Below are positions 1-6,001 of a stretch of DNA of 6,027 nt, in pieces; the stretch's first letter is position 1, and each line of letters starts with the position of its first letter. The stretch is taken from assembly GCA_031288765.1 (NCBI GenBank), contig JAITQV010000560.1:1-6027 (forward strand), given 5' to 3'. A model generated the notes under the pieces. That model saw nothing but the letters and a program-made list of their open reading frames with translations, did no database searches and was not told the origin of the DNA. The position numbers and the translations under genes are program-made. Source of the DNA: Planctomycetaceae bacterium (GTDB lineage: Bacteria; Planctomycetota; Planctomycetia; Pirellulales; Thermoguttaceae).

Positions 1-278
1 CATTTGTTTCCTGCAAGACCTCACTTGTTTTTTTCTAAAAATAATTTGGTATCTATTCCGTGATTTGTAGAGGAATTGCTCGTTAGGGCAAGCATGTCAA
101 TAGAAAAAATGTCCAACCAACATAAGACCCAAAACCTCGTAGAGATTTCCTATCTTTTATTTTTATTTAGAGGAATCTCCTACGGAGTCGCATTGGCGTT
201 AGCCGGTTGAGAATCAATTTAACGCCGATAATTGGGGACGTTTTTGTTTTAATTGCCGTCCGCCAACAAATTTCCCCA

Positions 279-400
279 GTCGGCTAACACCGACGCAACC
301 CTTCGGCGAAATGTTGCCTACCTCTTGATTAAATAATTCCAGAGGTAAGCAACCGCTCGCCGAGGGGTTTTCACCCAACGATTGCGTCGGCGTAGCCGAC
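279..400. repeat. Long nested imperfect inverted repeat
   Basis: The outer arms are 279-298 and 382-400. The reverse complement of the first differs from the second by about one substitution and one indel. Inside them is a second pair, 297-325 and 341-369, whose 27-base cores match at 22 positions and whose innermost ACCTCT/AGAGGT stem is exact. The loop is the AT-rich 326-340. The right outer arm also folds on itself as GTCGGC-GTA-GCCGAC (386-400), and the left as GTCGG...CCGAC (279-294), so alternative folds exist. The form suits a miniature non-autonomous element or a structured RNA. No flanking target duplication was recognised. Confidence 0.6.
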
Positions 401-481
401 CTTCGGATATGTGATGTGGTAGGGGCGAAAAATTTTTCGCTCCTACATTGCGGCGTTTCGGCGAAGAGTTTTCACCCACCG
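356..481 (+). repeat. Diverged direct repeat pair
   Basis: The segments 356-380 and 457-481 share an exact 11-base core, GTTTTCACCCA (367-377 and 468-478), preceded by a similar TCG-CGA-GAG stretch. The palindrome at 419-446 lies between them. This suggests duplication within the repeat cluster. Confidence 0.45.
419..446. repeat. 28-bp near-perfect palindrome with A5T5 centre
   Basis: Two 14-base arms, GTAGGGGCGAAAAA and TTTTTCGCTCCTAC, are complementary except for one position that would be a G-U pair in RNA. Palindromes of the form GTAGGGGCG...CGCCCCTAC are, from memory, common dispersed repeats in several bacterial phyla. No T-run follows the stem, so it is not a standard intrinsic terminator on the + strand. 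Confidence 0.6.
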
Positions 482-542
482 CTGCCTATCTGACTGTGCC
501 ATTGTTCAACAAAGGGCTGAACTAGAGTACGATTGATTTTCA

Positions 543-570
543 TTGACGCTTATCTTTTTTATGTTAAAAT
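543..570 (+). promoter_or_regulatory. Sigma70-type promoter of the NHL gene
   Basis: A -35 box TTGACG (543-548) is followed 16 bases later by TAAAAT (565-570). An extended -10 TG sits at 562-563, giving TGTTAAAAT. Transcription would start near 577, leaving a 5' leader of about 20 bases before the ATG at 596. Found by eye only. Confidence 0.6.
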
Positions 571-582
571 TACATTGACTTT

Positions 583-587
583 AAGGA
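583..587 (+). promoter_or_regulatory. Ribosome binding site of the NHL gene
   Basis: AAGGA lies 8 bases upstream of the ATG at 596. This spacing and the promoter just before it support that ATG as the true start. Confidence 0.6.
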
Positions 588-595
588 ACTGAAAT

Positions 596-1948
596 ATGAA
601 ATCAAACAATCACCTTGAAAAGACAATACCTATAACCGTTTTGCCGCCGGACAACACAGGAATAGAACAAACCGGCGGGTTTGCCCCAACCGGCGGAACT
701 GTCCAAACCGATGCGGCTTCCGCCGAATTTTTTGATCGGGAACGTTGGCACGATGTGGAATCCGAAAACATCATGCAACAAGACGAACCGGTTGCTTCTA
801 AAAAGTTGATTCCTTATTTGCTTTCGGTTGGAATTTTGTTTTTGGTTATTGTTATTGCGGGAGTTTGCGGGATATATGCGGCTTATTATTTATCGTTGCT
901 CATGCACACTCCGGTTATTCCCGAACCGGATTACCGCAATGTTCCGGCACAATGGATTGGATATACGGAAGATTCCGTTTTCTTTTGCGAAGTGAATAAT
1001 CCTCTTTGTTTTGCCGGTGATGCCCGCGATAAATGTTATATTGGTGATGAAAATCCGCCGTCCGTTTACGAATTTTCCGTCAAAACCAAAGCGGTTCGAA
1101 CCATTCCTTTACCGGCGAAACCGACGGCAATAACTATTGGCGGTTCGGAGCAACTTTTTGCCGGTCAATTAATTATTGCTCACACCGACCGGATTGCCGT
1201 TTATTCTATGGACGGCGATCTTCGGTTTTCGTGGCAGCTTCCCGCCGGCACAAAATCCGCTGTTTGGAGTCTTGCGGTTACGGACAACTCTGTTTTTGCC
1301 GCCGATACCGGTCAACGTGTTGTTTATCGGTTTGATGAAAAGGGAACGCTTCTCAAAACATTCGGTCAACCGCCGGTAAAAAAAACAACTCCGGCAATTC
1401 CTATTTCCAATCCGTCAAGTTTGGAATCTGTTGAGGCATTTTCCGGTTTTTCCGTTTATTTTTCTCCCATAACTTTGGCGGTTTCGCGCAAGACGGGGCT
1501 GATTCATGTTACCAACCCCGGACAACACCGGATTGAGACATTTACTTTGGACGGATATTGGGAGCCGTCTTTGAGTTGGGGCAATGCTTCGGGCGATCTT
1601 GCCGGTTTTGGCGGTTGCTGCAACCCCGTTTCTATTTCAACACTTGCCGACGGGAGAATTGTTACGGCGGAGAAATTTATTACGCGGGTCAAAGTTTTTT
1701 ATTCACAAATTCAGAAGGATACGGGTCGTCGGCTTGACTGTATTGTTGCCGGACCGGAGGTTCTGGACAGACAGCCGCCCAATATTCCTCAATTGGCATC
1801 GTTCCATTTACCGGCGTCGGAAACGGGAAGACCGGTTTTTATTACCGCGATGGGCAATGATGTTATTGTTTTTGATCCGGTGATGCGTGTGCTGAGATAT
1901 TTTACCGAAACCCGCCGCTATCACAGCAACAACACTTCCGAACGATAA
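596..1948 (+). CDS. Membrane-anchored NHL-type beta-propeller protein
   Basis: The 450-residue product has a polar, probably disordered N-terminal segment (about 1-69). A KK pair precedes one hydrophobic helix (about 71-102), so it should be a signal anchor with the rest outside the cytoplasm. Residues from about 115 onward read as a beta-propeller. NHL-like blades are clearest at about 220-257 (VFAADTGQRVVYRFDEKG), 290-330 (GLIHVTNPGQHRIETFTLDG) and 340-369 (CCNP...GRIVTAEKFITRVKVF), with weaker ones at about 150-210 and 385-437. Cys341-Cys342 form a GGCCNP motif; other cysteines are at 91, 131, 138, 147 and 382. From memory, this CCNP segment followed by 'VT-EKG--RVKVY' recurs in planctomycete NHL-repeat proteins, but no ligand or reaction can be read from it. 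Blades of this fold usually bind proteins, RNA or small ligands. The gene has its own promoter and Shine-Dalgarno sequence. The propeller assignment is fairly firm; the function is unknown. Confidence 0.85.
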   Translation: MKSNNHLEKTIPITVLPPDNTGIEQTGGFAPTGGTVQTDAASAEFFDRERWHDVESENIMQQDEPVASKKLIPYLLSVGILFLVIVIAGVCGIYAAYYLSLLMHTPVIPEPDYRNVPAQWIGYTEDSVFFCEVNNPLCFAGDARDKCYIGDENPPSVYEFSVKTKAVRTIPLPAKPTAITIGGSEQLFAGQLIIAHTDRIAVYSMDGDLRFSWQLPAGTKSAVWSLAVTDNSVFAADTGQRVVYRFDEKGTLLKTFGQPPVKKTTPAIPISNPSSLESVEAFSGFSVYFSPITLAVSRKTGLIHVTNPGQHRIETFTLDGYWEPSLSWGNASGDLAGFGGCCNPVSISTLADGRIVTAEKFITRVKVFYSQIQKDTGRRLDCIVAGPEVLDRQPPNIPQLASFHLPASETGRPVFITAMGNDVIVFDPVMRVLRYFTETRRYHSNNTSER

Positions 1949-2011
1949 CAATTGTACATTGAAAGAAACTTTTCAACGCCGCAACCGCCGGATCGGAATC
2001 TTCAACCCGAC

Positions 2012-2030
2012 ACAAGGTAGGCAACCTTGT
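2012..2030. repeat. Small perfect hairpin, related to the upstream repeat cluster
   Basis: ACAAGGT (2012-2018) and ACCTTGT (2024-2030) pair exactly around a 5-base loop. The 11 bases AGGTAGGCAAC (2015-2025) are the exact reverse complement of 313-323 in the upstream cluster, so the two intergenic regions may share a repeat family. It is not followed by a T-run. Confidence 0.4.
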
Positions 2031-2064
2031 AGTTAATAGTTTATAGTGGATAGTTAATAGTTCG
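2030..2064 (+). repeat. Degenerate heptanucleotide array, five units
   Basis: Five consecutive 7-base units start with TAGT: TAGTTAA, TAGTTTA, TAGTGGA, TAGTTAA and TAGTTCG. Such heptad arrays resemble the short tandemly repeated repetitive (STRR) sequences known from cyanobacteria and seen elsewhere. A reverse-strand ORF across this region reads through the repeat and is not a gene. Confidence 0.7.
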
Positions 2065-2105
2065 CAAGCGGAATTATTGCGTTGCGGTAAGAAATTCGTA
2101 TCCGA

Positions 2106-2165
2106 CACTATTCACTATCCGCTCTTAACGCTCCACTCTCAACACTCCGCTCTCCGCTCTTCGCT
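2106..2165 (-). repeat. Degenerate heptanucleotide array, about 8.5 units, inverted
   Basis: Successive units on the + strand are CACTATT, CACTATC, CGCTCTT, AACGCTC, CACTCTC, AACACTC, CGCTCTC, CGCTCTT and a partial CGCT. Their reverse complements include AATAGTG and GATAGTG, the same kind of unit as the array at 2030-2064 but in the opposite orientation. ACTATTCACTATCC (2107-2120) matches the reverse complement of 2048-2061 at 13 of 14 positions. Confidence 0.7.
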
Positions 2166-2184
2166 AAAAATACGGATTCTTTTC

Positions 2185-2213
2185 TTGACTGTTTAACCGC
2201 AATTTTGTATTAT
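2185..2213 (+). promoter_or_regulatory. Sigma70-type promoter upstream of the AsmA-like gene
   Basis: TTGACT (2185-2190) and TATTAT (2208-2213) are separated by exactly 17 bases. Each matches the classical consensus at five of six positions. Transcription would start near 2220, giving a leader of about 220-250 bases before the AsmA-like gene. The promoter lies just downstream of the heptad array. Confidence 0.65.
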
Positions 2214-2264
2214 CACACCATGATAAATTCCTAAGAAAAGAAAAAAAGAATAACCTTTGCCGAA

Positions 2265-2369
2265 ATGTTATGCCTCATAACAGTATTGTTGTTGGGATTG
2301 TTTGGGTTGCCGGCAATGACCGCCCGAATATTTGTTATTTCACCCGTTATTCCGTTCGCCATTCCATAA
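2265..2369 (+). CDS. Possible 34-residue hydrophobic leader peptide
   Basis: This short ATG-to-TAA frame lies in the leader between the promoter at 2185-2213 and the AsmA-like gene. The peptide begins MLCLITVLLLGLFGL and stays hydrophobic to its FAIP end, so it could be a single membrane helix. The start overlaps a perfect 7-bp hairpin (TGTTATG 2266-2272, CATAACA 2276-2282), which could mask translation. No convincing Shine-Dalgarno sequence precedes it, only an A-rich tract at 2232-2250. A short frame like this can arise by chance in T-rich DNA. It could be a regulatory leader, a small membrane protein or nothing. Confidence 0.2.
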   Translation: MLCLITVLLLGLFGLPAMTARIFVISPVIPFAIP

Positions 2370-2426
2370 AATCCGGTCAAGTTGCTTGTTTGTGAATTTT
2401 TATTACCGCTTTTTTATTAACACGAC

Positions 2427-2441
2427 AGGAAATAATCAATT
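2427..2441 (+). promoter_or_regulatory. Shine-Dalgarno and candidate ATT start of the AsmA-like gene
   Basis: AGGAA (2427-2431) lies 7 bases before ATT at 2439, which is in frame with the AsmA-like gene; the preceding in-frame stop is TAA at 2433. Starting at ATT 2439 or ATC 2442 would add about 10 residues, reading IIRNVLRTIW. That puts arginines before the membrane helix, as expected for a signal anchor. The TTG at 2469 has no such site at a usable distance; the nearest, AGGA at 2445-2448, is 20 bases away. Confidence 0.4.
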
Positions 2442-2468
2442 ATCAGGAACGTATTACGAACAATATGG

Positions 2469-5400
2469 TTGTGTTTTTGTTGGGGAACACTGCTGCTTGT
2501 TGTTTTGGCGGCGGTTGGGGGAGTTATTGCCCTGCATCATGTTAACTCCCAAATCCGAGTTTACGTCCTCCACGAACTCGAAAAACGCTTTCCCGATCTC
2601 ATTGTCAACATCGGCAATGTCCGGCTCGACGAAGAAAAAGGAATCACTATCCATGATTTGGAATGTTCGGTTCCGGCGGCGTTGGGGCAAAAACAACGCC
2701 CTTTGTTGATAGTCAAAGAAGCGTTTTTCGAATGTCCGGTAACAATCCGGTCGCTTTACAAAAAGGAAGTCCGCGTCAAAAAGGTTGTTTTGCGGGAACC
2801 GATTATTCGGGTTACCCGAACCGGCGAAGGGTTTTTCGAAGAACTGAAACGTTTTCAATCCCGCGAAGAAACTCCGGTTAAACCTGTTCCGGTGGAGGTT
2901 GCCGGCGGAACACTGATTTACGACGATACGACAATTTCCGCGGCGAATCCGCTTAAAATTACGGGGATTTCCGCTTCTATCACGCCGCCGGAAAGCGAAA
3001 ACCGCCCGATATTGCTTTCCGATATAGAGAAAAAAGCACCGCCGCCGACCGCATGGAAATATACGGGGAATGCAAACGGCGAAATGTTCCGCCAGTTGGT
3101 GTTTAACGGGTATTTTGATCCGTCGGAAAAGCAGTGGGAAATTTCCGCAAGTTGCCGGCAATTCGATTGGACATCGGAATTTCTGGATTATTTACCGCTG
3201 GAAAGACCGATGTCCGAAAGTTCCGGCTTTGAGCAATCGCTGGAATCGTTTCAGGGACGTCTTGATATTGGGGTTTCTGCGGTTTCCGATTCGTCAACCG
3301 TGTTGGGGTTCCGTTTTGCGTTGGACGGTATTTTGTCGCAAGGGCGGATGGATCTTCACGAAATCAACCGGACACTTTCGGAACTCAACACCCGATTCAA
3401 AATTACGGACGACAGTATTATTATTGAAAAGTTGACCGGAATTGCGGAAGCGGCGCGGTTGGTGGTTTCGTATTCTCAGGAGGGTTTGTCGGAACAGCGT
3501 TCGGCAATTCTTTCCGCGCAACTTCACGGTTTGGTTTTTGACGGGGCGTTGGTAAAAGCCCTTTCGCCGTTTCTCAACGACCAGACGGAAAAATTGCTTG
3601 CACGGTTTGACTATGCCGGAACGACCGATTTGGATGCGGAGCTTGTTTGCCGCGAGGGTCGTTGGAAGCCTCAATCCTTGTTGCTGAATCTTTCGGATTT
3701 GAGTTTTTCGTTTTTGCAATTGCCTTATAAAGTGGAACGGCTTACGGGAACATTGCATGTTGACGATACCGCCAAACTTGGGTTTCAATTTTTTACGAAG
3801 CAGGGCGAACCGGTTGATGTACGGATTTCCGGCGATTACGGCAATGTCTTTGCGGATCCTTCCGGGCAAGTTCGGATTACGGGCGTTGGTGTTCCGATAG
3901 ACGCCAAACTCATAAACGCTCTGCCGGAAGAGCAGCAGGCGGTCGTAAAAACTTTACATCCGGCGGGCAAAATTGATGTGGAATTAAAAATAGTTCTTCC
4001 GCCGGGCGATGCGCCGCTTGAGAAGTTGTTTGAAATCGGGCTGAATGATGTTTCGGTGAAGTATGATCGTTTTCCTTATTCTTTGGGCAGGATTTACGGT
4101 CAGCTCCTGATGAACGGCAACATCTGGACTTTTCAAAATATTATAGGGACGAACGGTTCTGCGGTTGTTCGGTGCCGCGGTTATTTGAAGCCGGTTTTAG
4201 GGCGGGATTCCTTGGGCGGTTTTCCGGCGGCGAAGACTACGGAGCTTCTGATTATTCTTGAAGCCGAAGAGCTTCCGGTTGATGAGCAGCTTTCGGAGGC
4301 GTTGCTCAACGCCGACCAACGGGAATTGCTTACGGGGTTGCGGGTTAAGGGGAAGGTCGATCTGAATGCCCAAATCCATTATTTTTCTGAGGACAATCGT
4401 TTGAATCTTTGGTTTCGAGCCTTGCCGTGTGCGGGTCTTTCGATGTGTCCGACGCGGTTTCCGTACCGGTTTGACAATGTTCGGGGGGAAATTATTTACG
4501 AAGACGGGCATGTTTATTCGAATCTTTTGACGGGCAACAATCAGGAAACGCAACTCCGTACCGGTCTTGACTGCCGGTTTTCCAACACGGGGCAATGTCT
4601 ATTCCGGCTTGCGCCGCTGACCGTCAACCAATTGCCGCCCAACCGTGAACTTCTGGATGCGTTGCCGGCGAACCTGCGGGAAATTGTTGAGAATCTTCGG
4701 ATCGGCAAACCTTTCAACTTAAACGGTTCGGTTGAATTTTTGAAGCAGGGAGTTTCCTCGCCGCTTTTAACGGTATGGAATCTTGGGGTGATTTTGCATC
4801 AAAACAGTGTGGGGTTGGGAGTTCCGGTGGAAAACATTTTTGGGGAAATCCGGTTAGCCGGTTATTCGGCGGAGGATATTTTCCAATTGGCGGGCGAGTT
4901 GAATCTTGACTCGGTAACGGTTCGCGGATTTCAGGCGACCGATTTACGCGGTCCTTTTTTCTTTGACGGGACAACACATGCGGGTTCCGGCGGTCAGGGA
5001 TCCGCCAAACAAATTTATCTTGGTCGTCAGGCGGGTAAAACACTTCCGTTGCCGCCGGACATTTCAATACTTCAGGAATTTCGGAAGTTATCCTGGTTTT
5101 CGGCGGAACAACCGGCAAAACCGCTTACCGGACGGTTTTTTGACGGGGTTTTGTACGGGGAAGGGTTGGTTGTTTTGGCGAACAACGGGTTTTCCTACGG
5201 GATCAATACGGCGTTGATTGGGGCGGATCTTGCCGGAATTGCGAGGGAGCTTGAACCGAGTGCGCAAAAGATTACGGGGACGTTGAATTGTACGGACGTT
5301 CATTTGCATGGTCATGGGCGGAAACTGGAATTGCTGGGCGGAACGGGGAAAATTCAACTGCGGAACGCCAATATTTATGAAGCGCCCGGAATGATTCGGT

Positions 5401-5849
5401 TATTGCGGGAGTTAAGTATTCGGGAGACTGACCCGAATGCCGGAGTGTTTAGTTCGGCGGATGTTGATTTTCAGATTATGGGGTCTCAGGTTGTTCTCAA
5501 CCCGATTATTTTTGAGGGCGGGGCGTTTTTGCTTCAAGGGGAGGGAGTGATGCGGCTGGACAACCGGCATATTGATTTGACAATGAAAACGAGGCTTGGC
5601 AATCGCCGGTCGCAGATTCCGGTGATTAGTGAGATACTTGGCGGGGCTGGGGATCAGATAGTCCAGTTAAAGGTACACGGTTCGATTTCCGATCCGACGG
5701 TTACACGGGTTGCGTTGCCGGAGATACAGAAGGCGATTATGCAAATTCAAGGCGAAGAGACCGCTGAAACTCCTCAACCGCTGCCGCAATCCGGCGGGCA
5801 ACGTTCCGGCGTTTCGCGTTTTTTCCAATGGAAAAGCCCGTCTTTCTGA
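2469..5849 (+). CDS. AsmA/TamB-like repeat protein, membrane-anchored
   Basis: The 1126-residue product (from TTG 2469) starts with a hydrophobic helix (about 5-23). An AsmA-like N-terminal module follows, with 'VRLDEEKGITIHDLE' near 51-65 and 'VRVKKVVLREPIIRVTRTGEG' near 101-121. Residues 363-820 hold four units of about 120 residues. Each opens with an ALP/ALS-type helix (363, 483, 610, 730), then a hydrophobic beta strand and an 'LS...FPY......G' segment (about 411, 528, 657, 779). The C-terminal part (about 930-1085) resembles the AsmA C-terminal region: 'GTGKIQLRNANI', 'GGAFLLQGEGVMRLDNRHIDLTMKTR' and 'GSISDPTVTRVALPEI'. A proline/glutamine-rich tail ends it. In this superfamily such proteins span the periplasm from the inner membrane and are linked to lipid transfer and outer-membrane homeostasis; that role here is inference. 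It has its own promoter and a long leader. The start is uncertain and may be ATT 2439 or ATC 2442. Confidence 0.85.
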   Translation: MCFCWGTLLLVVLAAVGGVIALHHVNSQIRVYVLHELEKRFPDLIVNIGNVRLDEEKGITIHDLECSVPAALGQKQRPLLIVKEAFFECPVTIRSLYKKEVRVKKVVLREPIIRVTRTGEGFFEELKRFQSREETPVKPVPVEVAGGTLIYDDTTISAANPLKITGISASITPPESENRPILLSDIEKKAPPPTAWKYTGNANGEMFRQLVFNGYFDPSEKQWEISASCRQFDWTSEFLDYLPLERPMSESSGFEQSLESFQGRLDIGVSAVSDSSTVLGFRFALDGILSQGRMDLHEINRTLSELNTRFKITDDSIIIEKLTGIAEAARLVVSYSQEGLSEQRSAILSAQLHGLVFDGALVKALSPFLNDQTEKLLARFDYAGTTDLDAELVCREGRWKPQSLLLNLSDLSFSFLQLPYKVERLTGTLHVDDTAKLGFQFFTKQGEPVDVRISGDYGNVFADPSGQVRITGVGVPIDAKLINALPEEQQAVVKTLHPAGKIDVELKIVLPPGDAPLEKLFEIGLNDVSVKYDRFPYSLGRIYGQLLMNGNIWTFQNIIGTNGSAVVRCRGYLKPVLGRDSLGGFPAAKTTELLIILEAEELPVDEQLSEALLNADQRELLTGLRVKGKVDLNAQIHYFSEDNRLNLWFRALPCAGLSMCPTRFPYRFDNVRGEIIYEDGHVYSNLLTGNNQETQLRTGLDCRFSNTGQCLFRLAPLTVNQLPPNRELLDALPANLREIVENLRIGKPFNLNGSVEFLKQGVSSPLLTVWNLGVILHQNSVGLGVPVENIFGEIRLAGYSAEDIFQLAGELNLDSVTVRGFQATDLRGPFFFDGTTHAGSGGQGSAKQIYLGRQAGKTLPLPPDISILQEFRKLSWFSAEQPAKPLTGRFFDGVLYGEGLVVLANNGFSYGINTALIGADLAGIARELEPSAQKITGTLNCTDVHLHGHGRKLELLGGTGKIQLRNANIYEAPGMIRLLRELSIRETDPNAGVFSSADVDFQIMGSQVVLNPIIFEGGAFLLQGEGVMRLDNRHIDLTMKTRLGNRRSQIPVISEILGGAGDQIVQLKVHGSISDPTVTRVALPEIQKAIMQIQGEETAETPQPLPQSGGQRSGVSRFFQWKSPSF

Positions 5850-5874
5850 GCAAATGATTGCAAGGTTACGGCAA

Positions 5875-5896
5875 CCGGAAGTCCGGCAACTTTTTA
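5875..5896 (+). terminator. Weak intrinsic-terminator-like hairpin
   Basis: CCGGA (5875-5879) pairs with TCCGG (5882-5886). After a 4-base gap comes TTTTTATTT from 5891. The position 26 bases after the stop codon fits a terminator, but the stem is short and the T-run is displaced. Confidence 0.3.
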
Positions 5897-5909
5897 TTTG
5901 ACGGAGATT

Positions 5910-5949
5910 GGGGGGAGGGGGAATTTGGGGGATTTTTGGGGTTGGGGGG
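5910..5949 (+). other. G-quadruplex motif downstream of the AsmA-like gene
   Basis: Five G-runs of 6, 5, 5, 4 and 6 bases (5910-5915, 5917-5921, 5927-5931, 5938-5941, 5944-5949) are separated by loops of 1, 5, 6 and 2 bases. This satisfies the usual G4 pattern with at least four tetrads. It lies on the coding strand about 60 bases after the stop, so it would be in the 3' end of the mRNA if transcription passes the hairpin at 5875. Confidence 0.65.
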
Positions 5950-5983
5950 ACAATCCTTAGAATCAACCGGTGTTTTTTAAAAA

Positions 5984-6001
5984 TTCGGGGATGTTCCCGA
6001 A
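5984..6001. repeat. Small inverted repeat near the window end
   Basis: TTCGGG (5984-5989) pairs with CCCGAA (5996-6001) around a 6-base loop, just after a T6A5 tract (5972-5983). Read on the minus strand, the hairpin is followed by that tract's T-run, so it could end a convergent gene lying to the right. That gene is outside the window. Confidence 0.3.

Larger units (their letters stand above)
138..446. repeat. Hairpin-rich non-coding repeat cluster
   Basis: This stretch lies upstream of the first gene and has no credible ORF in either direction. It is packed with consecutive inverted repeats. Arms 138-152 and 168-184 pair with small indels. GGCGTTA at 195-201 pairs exactly with TAACGCC at 220-226, with an inner TTGA/TCAA stem at 207-217. 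GGACG at 236-240 pairs with CGTCC at 257-261, and TGGGG at 233-237 with CCCCA at 274-278. A large nested repeat spans 279-400 and a palindrome spans 419-446. Copies of a GTCGGCGTTAGCCGAC-like word recur at 190-210, 279-298 (inverted) and 382-400, so the stretch looks built from related units. It could be a cluster of dispersed REP/MITE-like elements or a structured transcript. No transposase is present and the sequence alone does not decide between these. Confidence 0.6.

Noticed and set aside
1959..1976. TTGAAA/TTTCAA hairpin after the NHL gene as a terminator
   Set aside because: The stem is only 6 bp, AT-rich, and has no following T-run.
1902..2108. 68-residue open frame on the minus strand
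   Set aside because: Its 'LLTIHYKLLTTR' part is a translation of the heptad repeats, and the rest is opposite the end of the NHL gene.
2030..2165. CRISPR-like array
   Set aside because: The repeats are 7 bp and contiguous, with no unique spacers of 25-40 bases and no cas genes.
2465..2545. ATG at 2465 as the start of the AsmA-like gene
   Set aside because: It is out of frame with the long ORF and ends at TAA (2543-2545) after 26 codons; no sign of programmed frameshifting was seen.
2332..2709. 125-residue open frame on the plus strand overlapping the AsmA-like start
   Set aside because: It runs into the AsmA-like gene in another frame, begins at a TTG with no ribosome site, and shows no family resemblance.
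2454..3161. 235-residue open frame on the minus strand
   Set aside because: It lies opposite the AsmA-like gene and is rich in Arg, Phe and Asn, as expected from an antisense shadow. It has no recognisable domain.
3294..3869. 191-residue open frame on the minus strand
   Set aside because: Antisense shadow inside the AsmA-like gene with Arg/Lys-rich, domain-free composition.
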